This document shows positions 41,130-54,186 of a stretch of DNA of 64,000 nucleotides, piece after piece. The DNA comes from Euglena gracilis (Eukaryota > Euglenida > Euglenophyceae > Euglenales). The stretch's first letter is position 1. Every line of letters starts with the position of its first letter. The notes under the pieces were generated by a model that was given only the letters and a program-made list of their open reading frames with translations, did no database searches and had not been told where the DNA came from. The position numbers and the translations under genes are program-made. The stretch covers positions 16,872,595-16,936,594 of the forward strand of contig CP154957.1 in assembly GCA_039621445.1 (NCBI GenBank), in the 5' to 3' direction.

Positions 41130-41592
41130 ACCAACCCTGGGTCTGGGAACATCCTCAATCTGACAAAATGGGCCCAGGTGCTCGTCGGATGTGCTGGACC
41201 TCTTGGTGCATTCGTGTTGTTTTTTTTTTGCACTGGAGGAACAGTATATGTGATTTTGCATTTTTGTCCCGATTGCAATTGTTCCGCAGTGCCTGAAGAG
41301 AGGCCGGGGAAGGTGCAGAAGGCCGCGGAGACTGCTGCCAGAGATCAGCTGAAAACGCTGCAGGACGCTCTTCGCAAGCAGTGGGGAAGAACACTGCCTC
41401 CAGGGTTGAGCCGGTGTGCAGCAGAGGCATTGACCGAGAGGAGATGCCACTTCTTTTTGAAGTGACAAACACAAAGAATCCCAGGGGAGGGGGTGATTGT
41501 CGTCAGGTCTCAGCATCGGTACATTGTGCGGGCAACCAACTTCAAGCGGTCATTACCAAAGATTTTGGGGGACGATTTTCCACTTTCCATCG
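41130..41592 (+). CDS. three exons of an unrecognised protein
   Basis: Exon a 41130-41205 (after TTTTGGCAG) reads TNPGSGNILNLTKWAQVLVG then CAGPL, ending in phase 1 at G|GTGCAT. Exon b 41290-41380 (after GTTCCGCAG) starts with two bases and reads PEERPGKVQKAAETAARDQL then KTLQDALRK, phase 2. Exon c 41507-41592 (after GTCGTCAG) starts with one base and reads SQHRYIVRATNFKRSLPKIL then GDDFPLSI, ending at G|GTAATG. All joins agree in phase. The spacer 41404-41461 also has an open piece (GIDREEMPLLFE) in another frame that would need introns of only 23 and 28 nt. The charged middle is probably helical. No family recognised; neighbouring exons not placed. Confidence 0.5.
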
Positions 41593-41992
41593 GTAATGGA
41601 ACAAAACCTCTGCCCTTGAGGCCAAGTTATTGGGGGCATTGTGGGGCTGGATGACGAAGCCACCTGGTCGCCCAAAGTGAGCATTGGTTTTTGCATTTGG
41701 GGGGGGGTCAACCCTGCCAGGGAGGGGGAAGGGGTCCGAGCCATATCGCTGCCCATGGTCAGATATTTTTTAATCGAAATTTCAAAATTTTAAATATTTT
41801 TGAAGGTATCTTGAATATATTTTATATATCTTTAATTTTTTTTAAAGGCTTTTCAGGATTTATTTCCGTTTCCATTTTCCAAGGGTGGAAGGACCAGGTT
41901 TCAGAGGAAGAAGGATATTTCCCGAGAAAAAATAAGGGACATGTTGTTATTTTCATGGGATATTGAAACAGTTCTGAACACTTGTTGCGAAA

Positions 41993-42232
41993 TTGCGCAA
42001 AGAAGTTAGAACCCAAATCTCGTCAGAAACACCGTACGTATTGAATTTGAAGGTTGGCATTCCGGCCATGAAAACACCCCCGGTGTTTCATGGAATTATT
42101 TTTCTGAGTCAACATTGTGGGGTCATCTCACACCATCAAATGCTTGCCAACCTGGTGGTCTGCCCTGGCGATGACTGCTGCAGAAAATGCTCCCATTTAC
42201 ACATCAAATCACTGAGTCGCTTGTCTGTATAA
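41993..42232 (+). CDS. uncertain open frame with Cys pair
   Basis: A 79-codon frame through unique DNA includes VLNLKVGIPAMKTPPVFHGI and LVVCPGDDCCRKCSH before TAA. Composition is protein-like but no splice signals or motif decide the matter. It may be an exon or chance. Confidence 0.25.
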   Translation: MRKEVRTQISSETPYVLNLKVGIPAMKTPPVFHGIIFLSQHCGVISHHQMLANLVVCPGDDCCRKCSHLHIKSLSRLSV

Positions 42233-42253
42233 ATCTACATCACCTGCTGGAAT

Positions 42254-42655
42254 CAGGCCTTTGCCTAAGAGTTCACAGTGCCCCCCCCTCTGGGGGGGCT
42301 GGACTGCAGCTAGTCCAAATTTGGCTAGTGGCGAGGGGAAGGCTGCTAGCAGGGGTGGTCAGTGACTAGCGCGAAGCGCCGAAATTTTTTGGGGCCCTCC
42401 AAACTGGCCAAAAATGCCCATTTTTGGCAGTTTGGGATTTTTTTTGGAACAAAACGAGCCAAAAAAAAACCTTTAAAAACCTAATTTCCACCTCGGCGCA
42501 CAGCGGTGGAAGAATTTTTTTTCCAGTCGAGGACCCCCCCCCCCCCCCCCCCGGACCCCCCCTCCCGCGGGGTCTAGCTTGTCCATTTTTCCCAGTTTCC
42601 AGCAAAATGGCCAGCCAGTGGACCCCCCAATGGCCTGGCTGGAACGTTCTAATTT
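42254..42655 (-). mobile_element. hAT-like MITE, family D copy 2 (reverse)
   Basis: CAGGCCTTTGCCTAAGAGTT at the left corresponds to the right end of D copy 1. The interior CTAGCGCGAAGCGCCGAAA, AACCTAATTTCCACCTCGGC and GGTCTAGCTTGTCCATTTTT follows D order in reverse. The other end, past CCAGCCAGTGGACCCCCC, is diverged or lost, so I cannot show a target duplication. Confidence 0.6.
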
Positions 42656-42659
42656 GTTG

Positions 42660-43120
42660 TTCAAATCAAGGGTTGTGCAAGCGAATTCCATTTTTACGTG
42701 TGCGACGTTGACCGCTCAAGAGCAAGGGCTCGGCAGGATTTTAAGACCAAACAAGTGAAAAGCACAATCGGATTAAATAACTTCAAAAAGGGCTTCCCAG
42801 GACCGTCCACCACTAGAAAATCATCATATTAAACGTTGAAGCTGTCTAATATTGTTGGGATTGGGGGTTCCTAATTATTTCCTACCTGCGAATGAAACTC
42901 AATGCCAGACAGTGCGTGAGAACAGGTGGTGCCCACCTGTTTGATGCTGCATGATTCCCTGCCAAGTCGATACAATGAGTCAATTTATTTAGCTGCCCCC
43001 ACATTACAGCCTAGGTTTATAAGAGAAAACAGGGTTGCTGGTGGAGGTCTGTTAGACACGGTACTTCCCCCAGGGTTCCATTTCGGGGTTGAGGGACACT
43101 CCAGCGTCGGGCGGGGGCGG
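42660..43120. other. unique sequence, no gene seen
   Basis: AT-rich DNA with no splice-bounded frame. A minus frame (43311-42985) overlaps the zinc-finger exon and is its shadow. Confidence 0.3.
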
Positions 43121-43126
43121 CCACAG

Positions 43127-43761
43127 GTGCAAGAGCTGCGGCGGGGTCGGCCTGGACCTGGTGCCCGCGGGGGGCAGCCAGTGCCGGCACTGCGTGCTGG
43201 TCCAGGAGGGCTTCGACTTCGAAGAAGCGCATGAGGAGGTGCTGCAGCCAGTGGCTTGTCCAAAGAGACCACTGTGGAGACTGGCCTTTTTATTTCAAGT
43301 TTGAATGCCAATGCTTGGTGTGTGTGTCCTACCCTGACTGATTGGTTTTTTTTTTGAGTGAGCGGCTGGTATTTTGGACCCAGACCCCATCGGAGGGAGG
43401 TTGGCCAATTTTTAGACTTCGCTCATTTGACTTCTCCCCAACTTCCTTTTGGTGTGTCAGTTATGGCAATGCAGATACCATACCATTAAGATTTGGACTC
43501 AGGTGCAAAAATGAGCGAGTCTGAAGATAAGAGTCAGCTTTTGTATGAAATGTTATCATATTGTATTATTGAAAGACACGCATCTTGTGGTTGCATGGTT
43601 TTTTCCAACCTTTTCCTGTTTGCGGGATTCTTTTCTTTGGTGGCAAGTTCATCCCCCCCTCGATTCCGACCCTCCCCTCATTCCCCCGTTGGGCAAGTCT
43701 CTGCCATTGCCAGGCTCGCCTCTATCGTCCTCCCAAGCAGGCCAAAGGACGCCCGACAGAG
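43127..43761 (+). CDS. two exons, zinc-ribbon-like protein
   Basis: Exon 43127-43238 follows GGCCACAG, starts with one base and reads CKSCGGVGLDLVPAGGSQCR then HCVLVQEGFDFEEAHEE, with a donor GTGCTG. The CKSC and CRHC pairs, 15 residues apart, suggest one zinc site, as in zinc ribbons or DnaJ-type CxxCxGxG modules. It ends in phase 0. Exon 43714-43761 after GCCATTGCCAG is also phase 0 and reads ARLYRPPKQAKGRPTE before GTTGGC. The link between the two is by phase only. The first exon is GC-rich against an AT-rich background, which favours coding. Family not identified. Confidence 0.5.
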
Positions 43762-44056
43762 GTTGGCACGAGTGCTTGGGGAGGCCATTTATGCTCTGTT
43801 CATTTAAGTGATGCGTGGCGACGTGGCGAGGGGTATTAATCCTTGGCTGGAGCTCAGAGACTGGACTCCTCCCTCTTGATGTGCGATATCTTTTAACGCT
43901 AGCTGTTGCAAAGGGGCTTTTCTTGCCTGTTTCCCCAGGTGGGCTGCTTTTTTTTTGGCGAAACTGATTTCCCACGAAGATTGCGTGCAGAAGAGTTGAA
44001 AAACGCTTCATTTATTGTTCCTCTTTTCCCCTGCATTCGTTCTGCATTTTGCCAAA

Positions 44057-47692
<3,636 letters not shown>

Positions 47693-47699
47693 CCTCCAA

Positions 47700-48395
47700 C
47701 CTCTCCCTTAACCCCCAACCCACTCCCCCTGGGAGGCTGAGATCCTCAGTTTGCCCTGACTCGCTGTTGGCTCTTCTTGTCCCTAAATTGTTTGAACGTC
47801 ACGTGAAGGATGTGAGGTGCTGAAGTGTGAATCCCACCTCCTCAAAAAAAGGCAGTCCTCAACTACTGGCCCCCGGGGAGTCCTGTAAATGAACAAGGGG
47901 GGTACAAACCCCTTGTGTGTAACAAGAGCACCCAAACCTCAATATCTGTGTGTTTTCATTCTCCCCACCAGAAACATCTTATCAAATGTGTAGTATGGAA
48001 GTCTTACATCTCCAAATTATTATATTTACCTCCCATGCATTGACTAAAACTGTAAATATTTTTTCCCGTCTCGCAGAGGTTCCCTGGAGGGGAGGTTTGG
48101 TCGAAATTTCAAGGGGGGCGGTGCTTTACATTTGGAGTGGGTTTATATTTGGGTGGAGGGAAATGCTGCCCAACTGGAATTTAGCCATGAATGGGTGGAA
48201 TTTGGGCAAAAACCGAGTGCAAAGTTATATTGGAAAACATATACACCTTTGGTTGCAGAAGTTTGATTTCCCACCTAATTATTATCCCCCTAAATACAAC
48301 CCCTCAATCCCCCCATGGTCTTGAAATCCGCCAAATAATTAAACCGGGGGGGGGGTAGAGGTGTTTGGGGATATTCCCACCCACCCACCCACCCA
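47700..48395. other. 3' flank of PQBP1-like gene, no further gene
   Basis: Unique sequence. A CCACCCACCCACCCACC 4-mer run at 48377-48398 leads into the microsatellite. Confidence 0.4.
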
Positions 48396-48399
48396 CCCT

Positions 48400-48609
48400 C
48401 AAACACGCACACACACACACACGCGCGCGCGCGCACACACACACGCACACACACACACGCGCACGCGCACACGCGCACGCGCACACGCGCACGCGTGCAC
48501 ACGCGCACACGCGCACGTGCGCACACGTGCACACGCGCCCGCACACGCGCACACGCGCCCGCACACGCGCACACGCGCCCGCGCGCCCCCACCTGCGCCC
48601 GCGACCGCG

Positions 48610-48651
<42 letters not shown>

Positions 48652-48670
48652 CACAGACACACACACTCAC
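48400..48670. repeat. (CA)n/(CG)n microsatellite
   Basis: About 270 bases of alternating purine-pyrimidine CACACG/CGCGCA, with a pure CACACA run near 48620-48660. Such sequence can adopt Z-DNA. Long Thr/His/Ala- and Cys/Val-repeat ORFs on both strands are artefacts. Confidence 0.95.
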
Positions 48671-48674
48671 TCAC

Positions 48675-50240
48675 GACAGCAATTCAAGTTGCATTTCGAA
48701 ACACAATCTCAGGTCAGAGGCCGCATGAGACGCAGTAATTTAAGGCTGTGTTTGCGAATCAACATATTTTGGGAATTCGGGTCGTGGTGTCAGGTGGCGG
48801 GGGTCGCCGGGGGGGGGGGTTCTTGGCAGGTCAAGCGTGACACATGATGATGTCATTTTTCTCTAATTTTCAATCCAATTAGGAATTTGCATACCATTTG
48901 GGTCCAAAAATGGGCATGCACTTGTCGTGCATGATGTGCACACAAGCAGTTAATATGATGCTGCACCTCTGTTCACAGAGATGCCTTCCCCTCTACTGAA
49001 CTGTCTGATAGCATCAATGATGTCGTGTATTCAACTTCTGACCATGTAGTGTGGATCGCTCAGGTCAGATTCGCCTTCTGGCCGTGCAAGTTCCCCATCT
49101 CAAAGTGCGTGCATTGATCCCCAATGTGGACATTGCAGGCTGAATCTGGATTCCCCATTCAATTCTACAAGTCAACTGGGTAGATGCTTGTCCGCCGATC
49201 CAAAAAACAATTTCAATGGACATCCCCTATTTGTCCCTGTGGGAGCTTTGGACGACAGTTATGCTCTTTTCAAAACTTCACCCCCCCTAACCCCCCCCTC
49301 CAAATGAAACACACAAAATAGCAAACACCCGCTGATTTTCAGCAAACAACCAAAAAAGGACCCTCCGCCCAAAAGTCAGAAAACAATAGATAAAATAGAC
49401 CCTCCCTGAAATTGCTCAAAGACTCCACAAGTGGGTGATTTTTGATTTTTTAATTTCAACCCATTTTTTCAGGTGTTGACATTCGCATTTTCAAGGCACT
49501 TTTTGTTCATTCTGAAGAAACCCGGTTATAAGCCGAGGTTTGGTGAGTGGACACAGGGGTCCGAAGTAAACATTTGCAATCTTGTTGGGATTGTGTGAGG
49601 GCAACTGTGTGAATGGGCTATCGCACGTTTTCATGAAAAGCCTATTCAGGTTCAGATTTTCGTATTTGGGGGCAACACCACACCAGAAGGGGTCTGCAGC
49701 CGAGTTTCGAAGGCACATGGGCCCAGAAGGGGATCCTGGCCAGTGGCGAGCTGAAGTTTCATTGATGCAAGCCTTGAGGGTGGTCTGGGGGAGGTATTAT
49801 TTCAATGGATGGCTGGAGTGTGCGCAATCCATATGTTCATCCTCATTAGGTCCAGATTTGCCCGTGATTTGCGCTATGTGCGCCTGTAGAATTTTTTTTT
49901 TGCCCGAACTCTCATTCTTTTTTTTCATGCGCCAAGCGCCGAAACAAAAAAATTGAGAAAGCAATTCCCCACCCCCCCATGCGATTGCTCCCAATATACA
50001 AACCGACTGTGCAAAAATCTATTTTTTTTCCAGCCCCAGAAGTGCACATTTGCTTGTGCATTTGCCTGCCCACTGGGGGGGGGTTCGGCCGCCTGCCCCC
50101 CCCCCCCCTCATTACGCCGCTGCACCGACCCGGCCCGCCGCCTGCCAGCCTCGGCGCCGCCGGCCAGCTGGGGACCCTCCAGCATCGTCGCCGCCGGTGG
50201 GGCCTGTGGCAGCCCCGCCACCCACCCACCGGACGCGGCG
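48675..50240. other. unique sequence, no assigned gene
   Basis: Mostly non-repetitive. A plus frame at 49582-49956 includes EFRRHMGPEGDPGQWRAEVS and could hold an exon, but no donor/acceptor pair is convincing. 50055-50240 is GC-rich and open in all frames. Confidence 0.3.
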
Positions 50241-50244
50241 GCCA

Positions 50245-50588
50245 TAGATTCACTAAACGCCTGTTTTACCCCACCCCCGTGGTGGGTGGGTTTTCGAGAG
50301 TGGGTGGGTGGCTTGGGGCCTCTGGACCCCCCCTCCCCTCAGGGTGGGCTGCACCACGGGTTAGATTTTGGCCCGGTCGAAGGCCGGGCCAGAAAATCTT
50401 CTCAGTGTTTTCCACCAATTTTGGCTGGATTTTGGGTGGGTGGGTGGTTGACCCCCCCCCCCCCCCAGGGGGTTGTGAATGGGTCAGTTTTTGAAAAACA
50501 GTGGGTGGGTGGAAAAGAGTGGGTGGGTGGGTTTGGGCCCGGGAAGAAGTGCCCCCCCCCCCCCCCCGAAGGTCGCAAAGTGAATCTA
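50245..50588. mobile_element. MITE family M, copy 1
   Basis: Ends TAGATTCACT and AGTGAATCTA are exact complements. Inside: GCCTGTTTTACCCC, GTGGGTGGGTTTTCGAGAG, GATTTTGGCCCGGTCGAAGG, TGGATTTTGGGTGGGTGGG and C-runs. The same order is at 51755-52050. A 290-codon ORF crossing it is caused by GGTGGG repeats. Confidence 0.75.
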
Positions 50589-51135
50589 AGGCGGGGACCC
50601 CCGGGGCTGAATCTACGGCGGCAATTCGCTCAAGCCAGGCCCTGGGCTTTGGGGGGGGGGGCTGGCGACCTGCTGGCCTTCAAAAAGTACCTCTGCCTTT
50701 ACCCTTCTGCCAGAAGGACCACGGTAAGCATCATTCAAGTTCTCAGTGTGTGGGCAGCCTCGCTGCCGGTTGATTGTTTTCTTTGGGCTCGTTCCCCCCA
50801 GTCCAGACCGTCTCCAATCACTTAGTATCCTGTCCCGACAAAAACTGCCACTTGGGAAAGTAAATTGAACGAAGTTTGGACAGAATTGTGGCGAAGGTCG
50901 AACTCCAGTGTATGAAGGTTGGCCGATCACATCCTCCCCCCCCCCCTGTCTCTTCAGGCATTTATTACAGTGCCTGATCTTTTTGTTGTAAAGTGGAGTG
51001 TGGTGGCATTTTTTTGTGTCCCTGCTTCGGTTGTTGAAGCGAATATGACCCCTCGCAATCGGCCCCCAAGCTGTTGTTTCACACACACGTTCTGCACAGA
51101 CATCTTTTGCGGATCAGCGGTCCCATTCCCCGCAG

Positions 51136-51506
51136 CGCAAGGGCCTGCGCCCGGCAGCCCCACCTCCCTACCTCCCCTGCTGGTGACCGGCAGCCCCAGC
51201 TCGCGGGGACTGGACGCGTCGAGGCGGCGGAGCGACCCGCCCCAGCAGGGCAAGTGGGGCGTCGGGAAGCTGTATGCTGCGTCCCCAACCCCGGGAGGTT
51301 GTGGGTTGCACTCAGATTGTTGGAGTGGTGAGTGAATTGGGGATGACAGTCATTTGCATTGTTTGCCCTTCTGCTTGAAGGTCCAGCAAGAATGCCCAGT
51401 GTGTGCCGCCAAGTACGGCGTATTTGCTTCCACGAGGAGCGATGTGCAACGGAAAGACGGGAGGAACTTGTGTTCAGAAAACTGGGTCATGGGACGTAGT
51501 GAATAA
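51136..51506 (+). CDS. last two exons of an unrecognised Cys-containing protein
   Basis: Exon 51136-51260 (after CATTCCCCGCAG) starts with two bases and reads QGPAPGSPTSLPPLLVTGSP then SSRGLDASRRRSDPPQQGKWG, Ser/Pro-rich, donor GTCGGG. Exon 51381-51506 (after TTCTGCTTGAAG) is in phase and reads VQQECPVCAAKYGVFASTRS then DVQRKDGRNLCSENWVMGRS, with stop TAA at 51504. The CPVC pair may bind metal. The first exon could instead belong to the 5' part of the TBC gene downstream; the second clearly terminates. No family recognised. Confidence 0.5.
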
Positions 51507-51507
51507 A
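51502..51507 (+). promoter_or_regulatory. AATAAA overlapping the stop codon
   Basis: GAATAAAGC contains the TAA stop of the 51381 exon and a canonical poly(A) signal. Position is right for a transcript end, but this is a sequence match only. Confidence 0.35.
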
Positions 51508-51743
51508 GCAAGCAAACGTGTTCATTAAGATGCTCATTCCGGAAGTATTAAACCAGGACCCAATTTTTTTCCCATGCAGTGCTTATGACCAAAACTGAAA
51601 ATGGGTCGGTCCACTTTTATGTTCTGGACTTTGATACCAATTTCTGCCCAATATTATCTCCCTCTTGTCCGAATTTGATGCCTTCCGCATTGGAGTTGTC
51701 AAAATAGCACCCCAAACACTCACCACCTCCCAGTTTCAGTCCT

Positions 51744-52062
51744 TGCATCCCTGCCATAGATTCATTTAACACCTGTGTGACCCTGCCCCTGGGGGGGGGG
51801 TTGGTTTTCGAGAGCGGGTGGGTGGGTTGGGGCCTCTGCCCCCCCCCCCCCCCCAGGGGTGCGCCATGGGTCAGATTTTGGCCCAGCCAAAGGCCGGGCC
51901 GGAAAAGCTTTTTTTCAATGTTTTCGGCCGATTTTTGCTGGATTTTGGGTGGGTGGGTAGGGGGTTGTTGGGTGGGTGGGTCTCGAAAAACGTGGGTGGG
52001 TGGGCTTAGGCCCAAATGCCCCCCCCCCCCGGGTCACCAGTGAATCTATGATCCCTGCCATG
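51744..52062. mobile_element. MITE family M, copy 2
   Basis: Element about 51755-52050: CATAGATTCA to TGAATCTATG, interior in the order of copy 1 (TTTTCGAGAGCGGGTGGGTG, TTTTGGCCCAGCCAAAGGCC). ATCCCTGCCAT stands on both sides (51747-51757 and 52051-52061), an 11-bp direct repeat that may be the target duplication. Confidence 0.75.
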
Positions 52063-52064
52063 AT

Positions 52065-53255
52065 CTCTCCCTGCCGTCTCCAGGCGGGCGTGGATCAGCC
52101 GGTCGGCCTCCCCAAAGCTGGAGACCCGGGCCTCCTCTGTCGTCCATCCGCATTCGCTGCGCCCCATGTGTGTTGCTGCAAACATCCGGCGGAGGACATG
52201 GCTATTGATAGAATGGGCAGGCATGCAGGGGAATTTCTGTTCGCCCTTGGGGTCTCGGCAGTGGAGCAGCACCCCACCCGGTGGCAGGACCCAAATGGCG
52301 ATTTTCATTGGTAATTTTTTCCAAGACCAGCCGAGACCCAAACGCTGACCCCCGGGGAGCTCAAAATGACCCCATCAAGAGGGAGTTGGACAAAAAGAAG
52401 CTGAGAGTCCATGCTAAATCATTGAAGCTAGGAACACCCCCCATTCACTTTACAGCTGGTCCCCAGGGATTTGAAAATTTTGGACACATACCCCCCCCCC
52501 CCAGTGATGTACCCAGCGAAGTCGGGGGCCAAGAGGGTAGATTATTTGGAGGGTTATTATTTAGGGATTTTTTTCAAACTCAAAAAAAGGCCCCAAAATT
52601 CAATCAAACCTGCTGAACGTTTCTTCACCCAATGAAGAAATCATCCAATCATTGCTGATTTGCTGAATGAACAAGTTGAGCTGTTGGTTGTTTTGCGACA
52701 GAACGCTACACCCAAATGGGCCAAAAATGTCTTTCATATGTCAAACCTCGTCCCACTGGCAATGTCCCCCCCACCAGTTAGTGGGGTTGTAGTATTTATG
52801 GGGACCCCTGGTCCCCAGTGATGGGTTGTGTGTTTGCGTGCAAGGATGTGAAGGGGGCATCTGCACTTTTCCACAATTTCAACAATTTTTGCAGTTTTCT
52901 GCAATTTTCCCACAATTTTTTACCTTTCCTCCCTCAATCCGAATCAACTTGAAATGCAATGTGAAATAAGTTCCGGTCTTTCCTCAAATGGTTCACAAGG
53001 GAACTCAACTGCTTTTGTTTGTTTTGCTATTTTGCAAATCTGAAAATTAATTGCCAAAATTGCAAAAAGGCACTTGAGCTTCCTTGCAGTCCATTTGAGG
53101 AATAGCCAGAACTCATTTCACCTTGCATTCCAAGTTGATGTGGAGAGATAAGACAGAGATGTTGAAGCAAAGCAGAAATGGCGGGAAACCATGTGGTGGG
53201 TAACCAAAGTGTGAGATGCATGTGAATGAATAATGCATCCAATGGGATTTCTTGA
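52065..53255. other. unique sequence, no assigned gene
   Basis: Open frames 52006-52341 (minus) and 52281-52616 (plus, with PIKRELDKKKLRVHAKSLK) look partly protein-like but lack agreeing splice signals. 52860-52925 is AT-rich with AATTTT repeats. Confidence 0.3.
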
Positions 53256-53260
53256 GCCGG

Positions 53261-53550
53261 AGGGTACCCTACAGGCTTGTGCTTAGTCGGGAGCCTACCC
53301 CACGGGGAGGGGGTGGGTGCTAGGGGCAGGCACCCCATAGCACCCGATCCGACCCCCCCCCCCTGGGGGGGGTAGGGTTTTGGGGGGTGCCTGCCCCTAG
53401 CAGGCACCCCGGCCCGGAAAAGGCCATTTTCAATGAAAATTTTCTGAGTCCCCCCTGGACCCCTATCCCCCCCCGGGGGGGGTGTGCCTGCTAGGGGCAG
53501 GCACCCTATAGCACCCCCCCCCCGGTTGGTAAGCACAAGCATGGTACCCT
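53261..53550. mobile_element. inverted-repeat element, AGGGTACC...GCTTGTGCTTA ends
   Basis: AGGGTACCCTACAGGCTTGT at the left mirrors ACAAGCATGGTACCCT at the right (arms about 25 bp). Inside, GGTGCCTGCCCCTAGCAGGC and its complement GCTAGGGGCAGGCACC form nested hairpins around C/G-runs. No ORF. Confidence 0.7.
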
Positions 53551-53554
53551 ACCC

Positions 53555-54010
53555 CCCGGGGGGGGGGGGCAGCCAGCCAGCCAGCTCAAATCCAGCCAGC
53601 AGCCCAAATTCGGGCTGGGAGCCCCCCCCCCGGGGTCGAGTGAAATAAAGTCAGGTCCAGCCCGGCCGGAGGCTGGGCCAGCCGGCCGGAGGCTGGGCCA
53701 GCCGGCCGCAGGCTGGCCAGCCAACTGGGCTGCCCAGGTCACCTACCCCTGCATTCTTCCCCCTCACCACAGCTTCCTCCCAGCCTTGATCTAGCTCCAT
53801 CCACCAAAATGTCGAAAATGGCAAAATGTTTTTAGAAAATTTTGCTTTTCACCGACCCAGCCCAGCCCGGCCCCCTCCAGCCCCGGACCCCCCCCCCCCC
53901 CACCCCAGGGGGGTCCAGCCAGCCAGCTCAAGTCCAGCCAGCAGCCTTTTTGCCAGCCGGAGGCTGGAGCCCCCCGGGTCCTTAAGAAATCCCCTGCTGG
54001 GGACATTCCA
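53555..54010. repeat. CAGCCAGC / CCGGCCGGAGGCTGGGCC low-complexity
   Basis: CAGCCAGCCAGCCAGC (53570), three tandem copies of GCCGGCCGGAGGCTGGGCCA (53660-53725), and a second CAGCCAGC block with C-runs (53880-53970). Not coding. Confidence 0.65.
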
Positions 54011-54186
54011 TCTTGGGGACAGGCACCCAATCCTTGACAGCTTGTTGATATTTGCGCCACCGAAAAGTGTCAGAATCCCTGTACACCCATTGCATCGAGA
54101 GGGTTGGGCGGTGCGTGCAAAGTAACTTTGGTTCCGGTTGTTGCTTTCGTCCCTCCATTGTCCATTGTTCGCATTACCCGGCACAG

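Noticed and set aside
48290-48847. Thr/His/Ala-rich and Cys/Val-rich ORFs
   Set aside because: Translations of a (CA)n/(CG)n microsatellite.
49953-50825. 290-codon plus-strand ORF
   Set aside because: It crosses MITE M copy 1 and its GGTGGG and C-runs; composition-driven, no domain.
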